DNA of 64,000 nt from Lysobacter sp. ISL-50 (GCF_018612875.1 NZ_JAGGRI010000045.1:95113-159112), one strand, 5' to 3'. Numbered from the stretch's first letter, positions 37,293-46,267 are shown. The notes: generated from the letters alone by a model not told the origin. Program-made: numbers and translations.

Positions 37293-38454
37293 GCGCGGCC
37301 TCCGGGGTCTGCGACTTGGGCGGGCCGATTTCGGCGGTGAGGGTGAAGCGGTCGCGGCTGGTGGCCGGGTCCGGCTGGACCGCGCCGGTCAACGCCGGCG
37401 AGCGCCACAGCTTGGTGCCCTGCAGCTTGCCGATCAGCGACGAGGCCTCGCGGCTGAGACCGATCATGAGCAGGCTTTCGTCCTCGATCGCGAGTTTTTC
37501 CAGGTAAGTGCTGTCGGGCATGCGCCGGCTGAGTTCGTCGATGATTTCCACCGTGCTCGGGCGCGCGGCGCGGGTGCGGTCGAGGAAGGCCTGGCCTTCG
37601 ATCAGATCGACCATCTGCTGGCGCTGGGTCGCGGCCTGGCGCGCGGCGTTGGCGTTCTTGGCGATGGTCTGCTTGAGGGCGACGATCGCTTCGCGGCGGT
37701 TGTCGAGCACCTGCCACATCGCCGCGGCCAGCGCGAACACCGCGACCGCGGCCAGGGCCAGGTTCCAGAAGCGGAACGGATCGCTGCGGGTGCGGCGCTG
37801 GGCCGGCGGCAGCAGGTTCACGCCCAGCGGCACGCCGTCGCCACCGGCGACTTCGATGCCGGCCAGGGTCGAGGCCAGCGGGCCGATCGCGCTGAGCTGC
37901 GGGTCCAGCGACTGGCGCGGCACCGCCACCAGTTCGGCGTCGAGCTGGCCGTCGCTGTCGCGGCGCCCGATCACGCGCGCGTCGAAGGCGACCGCGTCGG
38001 CGGTGAACGGGGTCTGGCGGTCGATTTCGAAGCCGACCACGTCGCGCAACCGATCGGCCGCCGCGGCCGGCAATGTCAATCGCCGGCGCAAGCTGGCGGC
38101 CGGCGGCAGCAACAGCCAGCGCGGCAATTCAGCCACGCGAGGCGGCAGCAGCGGCGCCAGCGGATCGGCGACGACGGCTTCGCCGGCGGCGTTCAAGTCG
38201 GCCAGGCTGGGCAGCACCGCCAGATCGCGGACCTCCAGCCCCTGCTGCAGGCGCAGATGGACCTGATCGCCATCGACCTGCAGCAACAAGCGGCCGCGAT
38301 CCACGCCCAACGCCTGACGCGCGCGCAGCGGCAACCATGAGGCGAGGGTTCGTCCCCACCATGAGAAAAAGCCGCCCGCCCCGGGTGCAAGCCGCGCGCT
38401 AAGACTTCTCAACCGGTTGTTGCCCAACCGGCCTTCGGCAACCTGCGAGTTCAT
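37282..38454 (-). CDS. gspL: Type II secretion protein GspL (XpsL)
   Basis: A 390-aa protein bridging the cytoplasmic ATPase GspE to the platform. The N-terminal actin-like cytoplasmic domain (QALGVDRGRLLLQVDGDQVH to GRRDSDGQLDAELVAVPRQS) is followed by a transmembrane helix (FWNLALAAVAVFALAAAMW, about 233-252) and a PilN-like periplasmic domain (STVEIIDELSRRMPDSTYLEKL). ATG 38454 is chosen: a longer reading from TTG would place the Shine-Dalgarno GGAGGAGGG inside the gene. It overlaps gspK by ATGA. Confidence 0.92.
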   Translation of the reverse strand: MNSQVAEGRLGNNRLRSLSARLAPGAGGFFSWWGRTLASWLPLRARQALGVDRGRLLLQVDGDQVHLRLQQGLEVRDLAVLPSLADLNAAGEAVVADPLAPLLPPRVAELPRWLLLPPAASLRRRLTLPAAAADRLRDVVGFEIDRQTPFTADAVAFDARVIGRRDSDGQLDAELVAVPRQSLDPQLSAIGPLASTLAGIEVAGGDGVPLGVNLLPPAQRRTRSDPFRFWNLALAAVAVFALAAAMWQVLDNRREAIVALKQTIAKNANAARQAATQRQQMVDLIEGQAFLDRTRAARPSTVEIIDELSRRMPDSTYLEKLAIEDESLLMIGLSREASSLIGKLQGTKLWRSPALTGAVQPDPATSRDRFTLTAEIGPPKSQTPEAARGP

Positions 38455-39386
38455 CGTGATGAAGCTCCCTCCTCCCAACGTAGCGGGGTGTACGGCAATC
38501 CTGGAACTGCTCCCCCTCCCGCTCGCACGACCACCCGCAAAACCGATTCACGGCCATCCGCTAGCCGTGCACGGCTGTCGATACTATAGGTGCCGCTGCG
38601 TTCGCCGACGAGACCGCCGCCGACGCCGTTACCGTCGGCACCCGGCAATTGTGATCCCGGCTGGTTTCTTTCTCGCTGCTGGACCAGCTGGTTTCCGTTC
38701 AACCCCATAGCATCGAGCACTTCCTTCGATGCGAATGCCTGTTCGGGCCGGGTACGGCCACTGTAAACCGTGACGTGGGGCGCGATCCGCGCATACAGCT
38801 CGGGAGTGAAGCCCAGCACCTGTTCCAGTTCGGCCACGCTTTCGAACTCCGCATCCTTGGCGCCGTAGGGCCGCGAGGCCGACGAATAATCGGCGTCTTC
38901 CGCACCGCCGGAGGGCTGGGTCAGCGTGTCGGCGTCGCGCCAGTCGATGATGGCGCCGGCCAGTCGCGCCGCTTCGGACTGCTCCATCTTGCCGGCGCCC
39001 TGCAACAGCGCGGTCAGCAGCGCGGCGTCGGCCTGGTTGAGGTCGATCTTGCCGTTCTCATCGACGATCTTGATCTCCAGCTGCGCGTCGGCGTAACGCC
39101 AGCGATGCGGACGGCCGTCGGGCTGCCACTGCAGTTTCTGGTCGGTCATCGCCACCCGGGTCAGCGAGTACTCCATGCCGGCGCGCGCCGCGTTCTGTGC
39201 GACCAGACCACGGACCATGACCCGGCCCTGCAGATTTTCGGTGCGCGCAGTCAGCGAAAACGCGCCGATCAGCGCCGTCAGCAACGCGATCAGCCACATC
39301 ACCAGCAGCAAGGCCGCGCCGCGCGTGTGCGCGCCGCTGCGCGGACGCTTGCGAAACACGGCGACGGGAGCGGTAGGCGCGCGCAT
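38451..39386 (-). CDS. gspK: Type II secretion minor pseudopilin GspK (XpsK)
   Basis: A 311-aa tip pseudopilin. The prepilin-like N-terminus is RGAALLLVMWLIALLTALIGAF, without the Glu5 of major pseudopilins, as is normal for GspK. The large globular domain contains KIVDENGKIDLNQADAALL (SAM-like helical region) and ELEQVLGFTPELYARIAPHVTVYSG. It starts within the gspJ stop (TGATG). GspI, J and K form the pseudopilus tip. Confidence 0.93.
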   Translation of the reverse strand: MRAPTAPVAVFRKRPRSGAHTRGAALLLVMWLIALLTALIGAFSLTARTENLQGRVMVRGLVAQNAARAGMEYSLTRVAMTDQKLQWQPDGRPHRWRYADAQLEIKIVDENGKIDLNQADAALLTALLQGAGKMEQSEAARLAGAIIDWRDADTLTQPSGGAEDADYSSASRPYGAKDAEFESVAELEQVLGFTPELYARIAPHVTVYSGRTRPEQAFASKEVLDAMGLNGNQLVQQRERNQPGSQLPGADGNGVGGGLVGERSGTYSIDSRARLADGRESVLRVVVRAGGGAVPGLPYTPLRWEEGASSR

Positions 39387-40105
39387 CACAGCTCCGGCAC
39401 GAAGCCGTTGGAGGACGCGCTGGCCAGCGGCAGCGACACCACCAGCGGCGGCCAGTTGCGACCGTCGCGATCGGTCAGGGTGACCTCGACGAACAGCGGC
39501 AGTTGATCGGGCTGCTGCCAGCGCTCCTGCCAGTCGCCGAGCGCGCCGCGCTGCGGGTCGATCGCGCGATAACGAAAACGCGCCGACTTCAAACCATCGA
39601 CCAGCAATTCCGGCGGCCGCTCGCGTTCGTCCTTGATGGTCTCGCCGGCCAGCACCATCGACAACGACAGCATCATCCGCGTCTGATCGCCGTCGTTCTC
39701 GATGGCGAAATCGTGCAGGTAGGGGCCGCCCCGGCCCAGGTAATCGGGAAGATCCGCGACGAAACGCAGGCGATCGGGCTCGCCGACGAAGCGCTGCGGC
39801 ACGGCCGTGCTCTGGTCGAAGGCGAACGGGATCGGCCGGGTCGCGGCGATGCGCTTGCGCAGGAAGCCCTCGACCGCGCGCTCGCGTTCGCTGCGCTGCG
39901 CCAACAGTTCGCCGCGCGAGGCGGTCTTGGTCGCCGCGGTCAAGGTCGCGAACGCCAGCGCCAGCCCGGCGACCAGCAACACCATCGCCAGCAGCACTTC
40001 AATCAGGGTGAAGCCGCGCGACGCGCGCGGAACTGCGCGCCACACGCGGGCGCGATCGATCGCCGCGCGTTTTTCCACGATGCGCATCGCCGGCGCGCGG
40101 CTCAC
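39386..40105 (-). CDS. gspJ: Type II secretion minor pseudopilin GspJ (XpsJ)
   Basis: A 239-aa minor pseudopilin. The prepilin peptidase site is SRG before FTLIEVLLAMVLLVAGLALA, with Glu5 in place. A long, basic pre-sequence of about 30 residues precedes it. The GTG start at 40105 overlaps the gspI stop (GTGA). The globular part contains ENDGDQTRMMLSLSMVLAGE and ends NGFVPEL. Confidence 0.92.
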   Translation of the reverse strand: MSRAPAMRIVEKRAAIDRARVWRAVPRASRGFTLIEVLLAMVLLVAGLALAFATLTAATKTASRGELLAQRSERERAVEGFLRKRIAATRPIPFAFDQSTAVPQRFVGEPDRLRFVADLPDYLGRGGPYLHDFAIENDGDQTRMMLSLSMVLAGETIKDERERPPELLVDGLKSARFRYRAIDPQRGALGDWQERWQQPDQLPLFVEVTLTDRDGRNWPPLVVSLPLASASSNGFVPEL

Positions 40106-40584
40106 AACGACACCTCATTCGACGCCGTGCTGCTGCGCAAGGTGCGCAGGAACAAGCGCCGGCTCGGGCCCCCGTCGCCCCACTCCACCGCCAGCTGCAC
40201 TTCGAACAGGCGCATGGCGTTCGGGTCGATGGGTTGGTTGGAGGCCGGCAGCGAATCGCGCCACGGCGTGATGCCCAGCGTCCAGCGGTACCGGCCGTTC
40301 TCGAAATCGCCGCTGCGCTGGCCCGGCTTGAGCGCCTGGCCGACGCCGACCTGATCCATCAGCGACTGCGCATACAAGGCAGCGCGGCCGGCGTCGCTGG
40401 ACCAGCGCACTTGCTTGGCCGCGCCCGACAAGGTGCCGAGCAATAAGGTCAGCGCCATCGCCAGCAAGGCGAAGGCGACGATGACTTCCAGCAGCGTGTA
40501 GCCGCGCTCGCGCGAGGACGGCGCGCGCCGCAGCGCGCCCAGGCGGCGCCGCGACGGCGCCGGTGTTGCGCGCAGCGCGCTCAT
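40102..40584 (-). CDS. gspI: Type II secretion minor pseudopilin GspI (XpsI)
   Basis: A 160-aa minor pseudopilin with processing site RERG before YTLLEVIVAFALLAMALTLL (Glu5 present). The start ATG 40584 overlaps the gspH stop as ATGA and leaves a 28-residue basic leader. The C-terminal domain holds RYRWTLGITPWRDSLP and the FEVQLAVEW segment. Confidence 0.92.
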   Translation of the reverse strand: MSALRATPAPSRRRLGALRRAPSSRERGYTLLEVIVAFALLAMALTLLLGTLSGAAKQVRWSSDAGRAALYAQSLMDQVGVGQALKPGQRSGDFENGRYRWTLGITPWRDSLPASNQPIDPNAMRLFEVQLAVEWGDGGPSRRLFLRTLRSSTASNEVSL

Positions 40585-41129
40585 CGCGGCGCCTCGCCGC
40601 GCTTGAGCTTGACCTCGCCGGTCAGCCAGGCGACATCGACGTTCCACGCCGCCTGCTTCGCGCTGAGCTTGACCCGGCCGCCGGTGGAGGCGCCGTCGGA
40701 GAAAAACATGATCGCGCCTTCGCCGCGCCGCGGTTGCACTTCGCGCGCGCCGGTGAAGATCAGCCCGATCGACTTGGGAATGCTGCCGCTGCGGCCGTTG
40801 GGCGCGGTCCAGGTGTGGGCGCCGGGATCGAGGGTGAATTTCTGCGAGCGCCCGGTCGCGATCGCCTGACTGCGCGTGTAGCGCAGCTGCGCGGCGATTT
40901 CCTTCGACGCCGAGCGCAATTGCATGCCGGCGATGCCGCCGGTCAAGGCGGCCACGGTCAGCACGCCGATGGCGGCGATCAGGGCGATCACCAGCAGCAT
41001 CTCCAGCAAGGACATGCCGCGCTGGCGAACGCGCCGCCGCGCAACGCGCGCGCGCGCAGGCCCAGGCTGCGTCGCGGCCTGTTCCCCTCGCCCTCCTCGG
41101 GCGGAGGGACTGTGCCGCGAACGCATCAT
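40581..41129 (-). CDS. gspH: Type II secretion pseudopilin GspH (XpsH)
   Basis: A 182-aa pseudopilin. The processing site is RQRG before MSLLEMLLVIALIAAIGVLT, after an unusually long Arg-rich leader of about 38 residues, so a later start cannot be excluded. The body has LRYTRSQAIATGRSQKFTLD, a typical GspH/FimT region. It follows gspG by 52 bp. Confidence 0.9.
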   Translation of the reverse strand: MMRSRHSPSARGGRGEQAATQPGPARARVARRRVRQRGMSLLEMLLVIALIAAIGVLTVAALTGGIAGMQLRSASKEIAAQLRYTRSQAIATGRSQKFTLDPGAHTWTAPNGRSGSIPKSIGLIFTGAREVQPRRGEGAIMFFSDGASTGGRVKLSAKQAAWNVDVAWLTGEVKLKRGEAPR

Positions 41130-41181
41130 CGATTACCGACCTCGCTGGGGCCTGATCTGCCGGGCGTGTTTACCGCCGGCC

Positions 41182-41625
41182 TCAGTTGTTCTTGATGTCG
41201 CCGTCCACGCTGCTGCCGCCGGCCTTGCCGTCCTTGCCGTAGCTGACCAGGTCGTAGGGACCGCTCTCGCCCGGCTGGCGGTATTCGATCGGGTGGCCCC
41301 ACGGGTCCTTGAGCTCGACTTCCTTCGCATACGGGCCGAGCCAGCCGCTGGCGTCGGCCGGCTGCTTGACCAGTTCTTCCAGCGTGCCCGGCAGGCGGCC
41401 GGTGTCCATCTGGAACGAGTCGATCTTGCCCGCCAGGGTCTGCACCTGGCCCTTGGCCAGGTTGTAGTCGCCGCGATCCTTGCCGCCGAGCACGCGGTTG
41501 CCGACGAAGGCGAGCACCGCGCCGATCAACACGATCACGATGATGATCTCGATCAGGCTCATGCCGCGCTGGTGGCGGGGGGACGGGGAGCGGGTCTTGG
41601 AGCGGAGGTTACGCATCGTCGTCAT
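41182..41625 (-). CDS. gspG: Type II secretion major pseudopilin GspG (XpsG)
   Basis: The main pseudopilus subunit, 147 aa. The processing site HQRG before MSLIEIIIVIVLIGAVLAFV carries Glu5. The calcium-site region KDPWGHPIEYRQPGESGPYDLVSYGKD is well conserved, near residues 107-130. ATG 41625 or the ATG three codons later could start it. It is preceded by an unusual repeat-bearing ORF instead of directly by gspF. Confidence 0.96.
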   Translation of the reverse strand: MTTMRNLRSKTRSPSPRHQRGMSLIEIIIVIVLIGAVLAFVGNRVLGGKDRGDYNLAKGQVQTLAGKIDSFQMDTGRLPGTLEELVKQPADASGWLGPYAKEVELKDPWGHPIEYRQPGESGPYDLVSYGKDGKAGGSSVDGDIKNN

Positions 41626-41639
41626 CCGTAGAAAGTGGG

Positions 41640-42101
41640 TTACAGGTTGATGCTGAGATGGGGCGCGGCTTCGGCGCGGCACGGCGCGGCCGGCCAAGCT
41701 GAAGTGTCAACGTCCGGCGGGCGAAAACGGGGTTGCAAGGATTCTGTTCCGCACCGATTGCCAAAGTTCGCTGAAACCCGCGCTGCGCGCGAGTCGGTAC
41801 AGCGGGCGTTCAAGGCCGCTGGATGAACAGGCAGGCGGGCGGAGCGGCATGGGACGGCGCTCGCTGGATCGGGGCGATGCGGGCGCGAGTGGTTCGTGTC
41901 GGTTTCGATGTGCGGGCGCGGGCTACGCGGCTCGGCTTCGATGTGCAGACGCGGGCGGCCCGCCTCGGCTTCGATGTGCGGGCGCGGGCGGCTCGTCTCG
42001 GCTTCGATGTGCGGGCGCGGGCTACGCGTCTCGGCTTCGGGAGATGGGCGCCGGGGTTCGGGGTTCTTCGCGGCGAGCGGGGGGGTTTTCTGTTCGCTCA
42101 T
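41640..42101 (-). CDS. Repeat-containing hypothetical ORF between gspF and gspG
   Basis: A 153-codon frame whose ATG lies 2 bp after the gspF stop. Residues about 23-66 are four 11-residue units of the form RPRPHIEAEAG, encoded by 33-bp DNA repeats. The remaining C-terminal half (Arg/Ala/Pro-rich) does not look like a folded protein. It may be a real, rapidly varying protein coupled to gspF, or a spurious frame across a minisatellite. No family recognised. Confidence 0.35.
   Translation of the reverse strand: MSEQKTPPLAAKNPEPRRPSPEAETRSPRPHIEAETSRPRPHIEAEAGRPRLHIEAEPRSPRPHIETDTNHSRPHRPDPASAVPCRSARLPVHPAALNARCTDSRAARVSANFGNRCGTESLQPRFRPPDVDTSAWPAAPCRAEAAPHLSINL
41904..42035. repeat. 33-bp minisatellite, four copies
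   Basis: Units starting TTCGATGTGCGGGCGCGGGC lie at 41904, 41937, 41970 and 42003, each 33 bp, with a few substitutions among copies. The period is a multiple of three, so copy-number changes would keep the overlapping ORF in frame. Confidence 0.85.
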
Positions 42102-42103
42102 GA

Positions 42104-43321
42104 TCAGCCGATTGAGTTGGTGAGGTCGTACAGCGGCAATAGCACCGCCATCACCACCGTGCCGACGATGCCGGCCAGAACCACGGTCACCACCGGCACC
42201 AGCGCGGCGAGCATGCGATCCAGCGCCATCGCGGTGTCCTGCTCGAAGGTCTCGGCGGTCTTCATCAGCATCGCGTCGAGCGCGCCGGATTCCTCGCCGA
42301 CCTGGATCATCTGCATGGCCAGGCGCGGGAAGCGCTTGCCCTTGGACAACGCGGTGGACAGCGCCACGCCGTTCTTGACCTCTTCCGCGGCGGCATCGAC
42401 GTCGGCGGCCAGCACGCGGTTGTTGAGCACGTTGCGGCCGATGCCGATCGCGGTCATCAGCGGCACGCCGTTGCGCACCAGAGTGCCCAGGGTGCGCGCC
42501 AGCCGCGCGGTTTCGATCTTGCCGATCAACGGGCCGACGAACTTGCGCTTGAGCAGCCACGCGTCGAGCGCCTCGCGGAACGCCGGATCGCGGCGCTTGC
42601 GGTCGAACCACAGCACCGCCACCGCCGGCACCGCGATCAGCAAGATCCACCAGTTGCGCACGAACATGCCCGCCCACAGCACGACCTGGGTGAACATCGG
42701 CAGCTCGGCGTCCAGGCTTTCGTACATCGCGCCGAACTGCGGCACCACGTAGCCGAGCAGGAACATCAGGCTGGCGCCGACCATGCACAGCAGGATCGCC
42801 GGATAGATCAGCGCGTTGATCACCTTGCCCTGCAGCAGGCGGCTGCGTTCCAGGTAATCGTCCAGGCGCGACAGGGTTTCGTGCAGATTGCCGCCGGCCT
42901 CGCCGGCGCGGACCATGTTGATGTACAGGCGCGAGAACGTGCCGTGCTGGCGCTCCAGCGCCACCGACAGCGAGGTGCCGCCGCGCACCGCGTCGCGGAT
43001 GTCGGCGACCGTGCTCTTGGCCGCCTCGTCCTCGGGCAGGTCGAGCAGGATGGTCAGGGCGCGGTCCAGCGGCTGGCCGGCGCCGAGCAGGGTCGACAGC
43101 TGCTGGGTGAACTGCACCAGCCGCGCGCCGGTGAACGGCTTGGGCTTGAACAGGCCCTTCCACGACGACGCCCCGCCCGCTTCCGAGGCCAGCTTGGCCT
43201 CGACCGGCAGATGGCCTTGTTCCTGCAGGCGCTGCACGACCTCGGCGTTGCTCGCGGCCTCCATCTGGCCGTCCAGCAGCTCGCCGCGCGCGTTCAGGGC
43301 TTTGTAGTGGAAAAGGGGCAT
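42104..43321 (-). CDS. gspF: Type II secretion platform protein GspF (XpsF)
   Basis: The polytopic inner-membrane protein of the T2SS platform, 405 aa. It has two T2SSF domains (QFTQQLSTLLGAGQPLDRAL near residue 68; LARTLGTLVRNGVPLMTAI near 270) and transmembrane helices near 170-190, 220-240 and 375-400. The N-terminal LFHYKALNARGELLDG and the G-x-x-G MIQVGEESGALDAML are typical. It is separated from gspE by a lipoprotein gene. Confidence 0.96.
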   Translation of the reverse strand: MPLFHYKALNARGELLDGQMEAASNAEVVQRLQEQGHLPVEAKLASEAGGASSWKGLFKPKPFTGARLVQFTQQLSTLLGAGQPLDRALTILLDLPEDEAAKSTVADIRDAVRGGTSLSVALERQHGTFSRLYINMVRAGEAGGNLHETLSRLDDYLERSRLLQGKVINALIYPAILLCMVGASLMFLLGYVVPQFGAMYESLDAELPMFTQVVLWAGMFVRNWWILLIAVPAVAVLWFDRKRRDPAFREALDAWLLKRKFVGPLIGKIETARLARTLGTLVRNGVPLMTAIGIGRNVLNNRVLAADVDAAAEEVKNGVALSTALSKGKRFPRLAMQMIQVGEESGALDAMLMKTAETFEQDTAMALDRMLAALVPVVTVVLAGIVGTVVMAVLLPLYDLTNSIG

Positions 43322-43360
43322 TCGCTGGGATCGGCTGGGCGGTGGGTCGGTTGGAGGGCG

Positions 43361-44158
43361 TCAGTGGCGGGCGCTGTCGGGGTCGAGCTGGAATTCGAAG
43401 TTCTGCATCCGGGTTTCAGGATCGCGTTGCGCGGTCTTCACGGTCAAGCCGACGCGGCGCGCGCCGTCCACGACTGCGACACAGCGCACCAAGTCGCCGG
43501 CCTGCTCGCCGAGCGGGCCGTCGCACCGCACCGACCGCGCGCTCAGCTTCGCCCGTTCGTTCAAGGCCGACTTCAAGCCGGCCTGCAAGCGCTCGCGGGT
43601 GATGCGGGTGGTGATCTGATAACGCATTTGCGAGACGTCCTCCCCCACCTGGACGACGGTCAGCGCGACCGATTCGGTCTCGCCCGACAGGGAGGTCGCC
43701 ACGCAGTCCAGGCGGCGGCCGACCGGGCCGGTCAGCGAACCCGGGCAGGCGACCTTGGCCGCGGCCGAGCCGCTCTTGGCCAGGGTCCGCGCGATGCTGT
43801 CTTCCAATTCGCGCACCGAAACGAACTGCCGGACTTCGCGCAGTTCGTACTGCAGCCGCTGGCCTTGGCGGTGTTCGCTGACGAACCGGTAGTGATAGCG
43901 ATCGCCGGCGGCCGAGGTCACCGCGCATTGCACCGTATCGCCCGGCGTGGAGGTGAGTTTGCGCGGGCACGACACCGACTGGGGCGACGGCAGTTTCTGT
44001 TCGGCGATGTGCGTGCGAATGCGTTGTTCGAGCTGGGCGGGCTTGAACTGCGGCGGAAACCAGCGGTCCATCGCCGCCTCGCACCCGGTCAACGACACCA
44101 GCGCGGCGACCGGCCCCGCCCATTTCATCCATCTGCGTCCGTGCATGGCCTGATTCAT
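43361..44158 (-). CDS. Lipoprotein with three DUF4333-like modules
   Basis: A 265-aa predicted lipoprotein (lipobox SLTGC, Cys26). Three similar modules follow, each opening with a paired-cysteine pattern: SVSCPRKLTSTPGDTVQCAV (about 56-75), KVACPGSLTGPVGRRLDCVA (about 140-159) and SVRCDGPLGEQAGDLVRCVA (about 220-239). This Cys-Pro-x8-Gly-x4-Cys pattern resembles DUF4333, best known in actinobacterial lipoproteins. It lies inside the T2SS operon, 75 bp after gspE and 39 bp before gspF. Function unknown; a link to secretion is suggested only by location. Confidence 0.75.
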   Translation of the reverse strand: MNQAMHGRRWMKWAGPVAALVSLTGCEAAMDRWFPPQFKPAQLEQRIRTHIAEQKLPSPQSVSCPRKLTSTPGDTVQCAVTSAAGDRYHYRFVSEHRQGQRLQYELREVRQFVSVRELEDSIARTLAKSGSAAAKVACPGSLTGPVGRRLDCVATSLSGETESVALTVVQVGEDVSQMRYQITTRITRERLQAGLKSALNERAKLSARSVRCDGPLGEQAGDLVRCVAVVDGARRVGLTVKTAQRDPETRMQNFEFQLDPDSARH

Positions 44159-44233
44159 GTCGAATGCTTCATCGCGCGCTCGCGGTCCGGGCGCGGCGGC
44201 GCGCACGCGCCTCGCGTCGCGGGCCGCCGGGAT

Positions 44234-45991
44234 TTACGCATCCTCGGTCACCCGCAGCACTTCTTCGATCGTGGTCAGCCCGGCCATCGCCTTGACGATG
44301 CCGTCCTCGTACATGGTGCGCATGCTCGCGGTCTCGCGCGCGATCTGCTCGATCTCGCCCATGCCGGCATGACGCATCACCGCGCGGCGCAGCTCGTCGT
44401 TCATGACCAGGAATTCCATGATCGTGGTGCGGCCGTGATAGCCGCTGGGCGCCAGCGCCGACGGACGCGGCCGGTACAGGCAGATTTCGCCCTCGGGCTG
44501 GTAGCGGCGCAGGTTGAACTTCTCGATCTCTTCCGGCGACGCGGGGTATTTCTCCGCATGCGTCGGCTCCAGCCTGCGCACCAGGCGCTGGGCGAGGATG
44601 CCGTTGATGGTCGAGGTCAGCAGGTAATCTTCCACGCCCATGTCGAGCAGGCGGGTGATGCCGCCGGCGGCGTTGTTGGTGTGCAGCGTGCTCAGCACCA
44701 GGTGGCCGGTCAGCGCCGACTGGATCGCGATCTTGCACGTCTCCAGATCGCGCATTTCGCCGATCATGATGATGTCCGGGTCCTGGCGCACGATCGAGCG
44801 CAGGGCGTGGGCGAAGTCCAGGCCGATCTGCGGCTTGGCCTGGATCTGGTTGATGCCCTCGATCTGGTATTCGACCGGATCTTCGACGGTGATGATCTTG
44901 ACGTCGCTGGTGTTGAGCTTGCTCAGCGCCGTGTACAGCGTGGTGGTCTTGCCCGAACCGGTCGGGCCGGTCACCAGCATGATCCCGTGCGGCTGATCCA
45001 GCACCTTCTGGAACTGCGGCAGGAATTCATCCGTGAAGCCGAGCTTGTAGAAGTCGAACACCACCGTTTCGCGATCGAGCAATCGCATGACCACCGACTC
45101 GCCGTGCGCGGTCGGCACCGTGCTCACGCGCAGGTCGAGCTCCTTGCCCTGCACGCGCAACATGATGCGGCCGTCCTGCGGCAGGCGGCGCTCGGCGATG
45201 TTGAGCTTGGCCATGATCTTGATGCGGCTGATCACCGCCGCGGTCAGATTGGCCGGCGGACTTTCGCCCTCGGTCAACACGCCGTCGATGCGGTAGCGCA
45301 CCTTCAAACGGTTTTCGAACGGCTCGATGTGGATGTCGGACGCGCGCAGTTCGACCGCGCGCTGGATCACCAGATTCACCAGACGGATGACCGGCGCTTC
45401 CGAGGCGAGGTCGCGCAGATGCTCGACATCGTCCATGTCGCCGGCGCCTTCGCCCTCGGCGGTCTCCACGATCGCGCCCATGGCGCTGCGGCCCTGGCCG
45501 TGCCAGCGCTCGATCAGATCGCCGATCTCCGAGCGCAACGCCACGTAGGGCTTGATCTCGCGCTGGGTCGCCAGACGCAGCGCGTCCATCTGATAGGCGT
45601 CCTGCGGATCGGCCATCAGCACCTCGACGTGGCTGTCGCCCTCGCCGACCGGGCAGATCGCGAACTGCTTCATGAACTTCAGAGTCAGCGCCACGCCCTC
45701 CGGCGGCATCTCCGGCGCGTCCTTGATGCTGACCAGCGGCAGGTCCAGCGCGGCGGCGACGGTCTCGGCGTGATCGCGCTCGGAGACCAACCCCAGCCGC
45801 GAAAGCAGGGCCAACAAACTGCCGCCGGTTTCCTCCTGCAAACGCCGCGCGCGCGCCAGGTCGGGCTCTTTGAGCCGGCCTTTGGCGAGCAGCGCATCGA
45901 CGATGCGCGTGTCTACCGCCAACTGGATGTCGCCGCTGCTTGCCGCGGCGGTGTTGACGGACGGATCGATGGTGGTGGCTACTGCGTTCAC
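44234..45991 (-). CDS. gspE: Type II secretion ATPase GspE (XpsE)
   Basis: The cytoplasmic AAA-like motor of the T2SS, 585 aa. An N-terminal domain (1-160) binds GspL. The ATPase core has Walker A TGPTGSGKTT (341-350), an Asp box ASDIHIEPFENRLKVRYRIDG, Walker B IIMIGEMRD (409-415 region) and a His box GHLVLSTLHTNNA. The zinc-binding tetracysteine usual in GspE is absent: the corresponding positions read RRLEPTHAE (472-480) and SALAPSGYHGR (511-521), leaving only Cys504. GTG start with AGGAGGGTGAC before it. First gene of the operon. Confidence 0.95.
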   Translation of the reverse strand: MNAVATTIDPSVNTAAASSGDIQLAVDTRIVDALLAKGRLKEPDLARARRLQEETGGSLLALLSRLGLVSERDHAETVAAALDLPLVSIKDAPEMPPEGVALTLKFMKQFAICPVGEGDSHVEVLMADPQDAYQMDALRLATQREIKPYVALRSEIGDLIERWHGQGRSAMGAIVETAEGEGAGDMDDVEHLRDLASEAPVIRLVNLVIQRAVELRASDIHIEPFENRLKVRYRIDGVLTEGESPPANLTAAVISRIKIMAKLNIAERRLPQDGRIMLRVQGKELDLRVSTVPTAHGESVVMRLLDRETVVFDFYKLGFTDEFLPQFQKVLDQPHGIMLVTGPTGSGKTTTLYTALSKLNTSDVKIITVEDPVEYQIEGINQIQAKPQIGLDFAHALRSIVRQDPDIIMIGEMRDLETCKIAIQSALTGHLVLSTLHTNNAAGGITRLLDMGVEDYLLTSTINGILAQRLVRRLEPTHAEKYPASPEEIEKFNLRRYQPEGEICLYRPRPSALAPSGYHGRTTIMEFLVMNDELRRAVMRHAGMGEIEQIARETASMRTMYEDGIVKAMAGLTTIEEVLRVTEDA

Positions 45992-46267
45992 GTCACCCTC
46001 CTGCGCGTGAACCCTGGACTTTAGCAGTTTCGTTCGCGGTCTCTACCAGACCACGGCGGATCGATTCGGTTCCCCAACAACAGACCCGGCTACCAAATTT
46101 CGACCATCGCGGGATATCCAAATTAAGGGAGATTGCGCGGAATGCATGCAACGTCACACTTCTGCTCGCGAATAACCATCCACGCGGCACCTCGACTCAC
46201 CGCATCTGGTGGTGTTCATAAATGCGAATTAGTAGACACTCAGAACTTATAGCCAAAAGAACATCTT

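Noticed and set aside
41710-41810. A GG/GC pair upstream of gspG that looked like a sigma-54 promoter
   Set aside because: The GG-to-GC spacing is 8 bp, not the required 10, and gspG lies inside a compact operon.
42881-46024. A 1047-codon plus-strand ORF
   Set aside because: It is antisense to gspF, the DUF4333-like lipoprotein and gspE; its His/Gln/Arg-rich composition is a shadow of high-GC codon bias.
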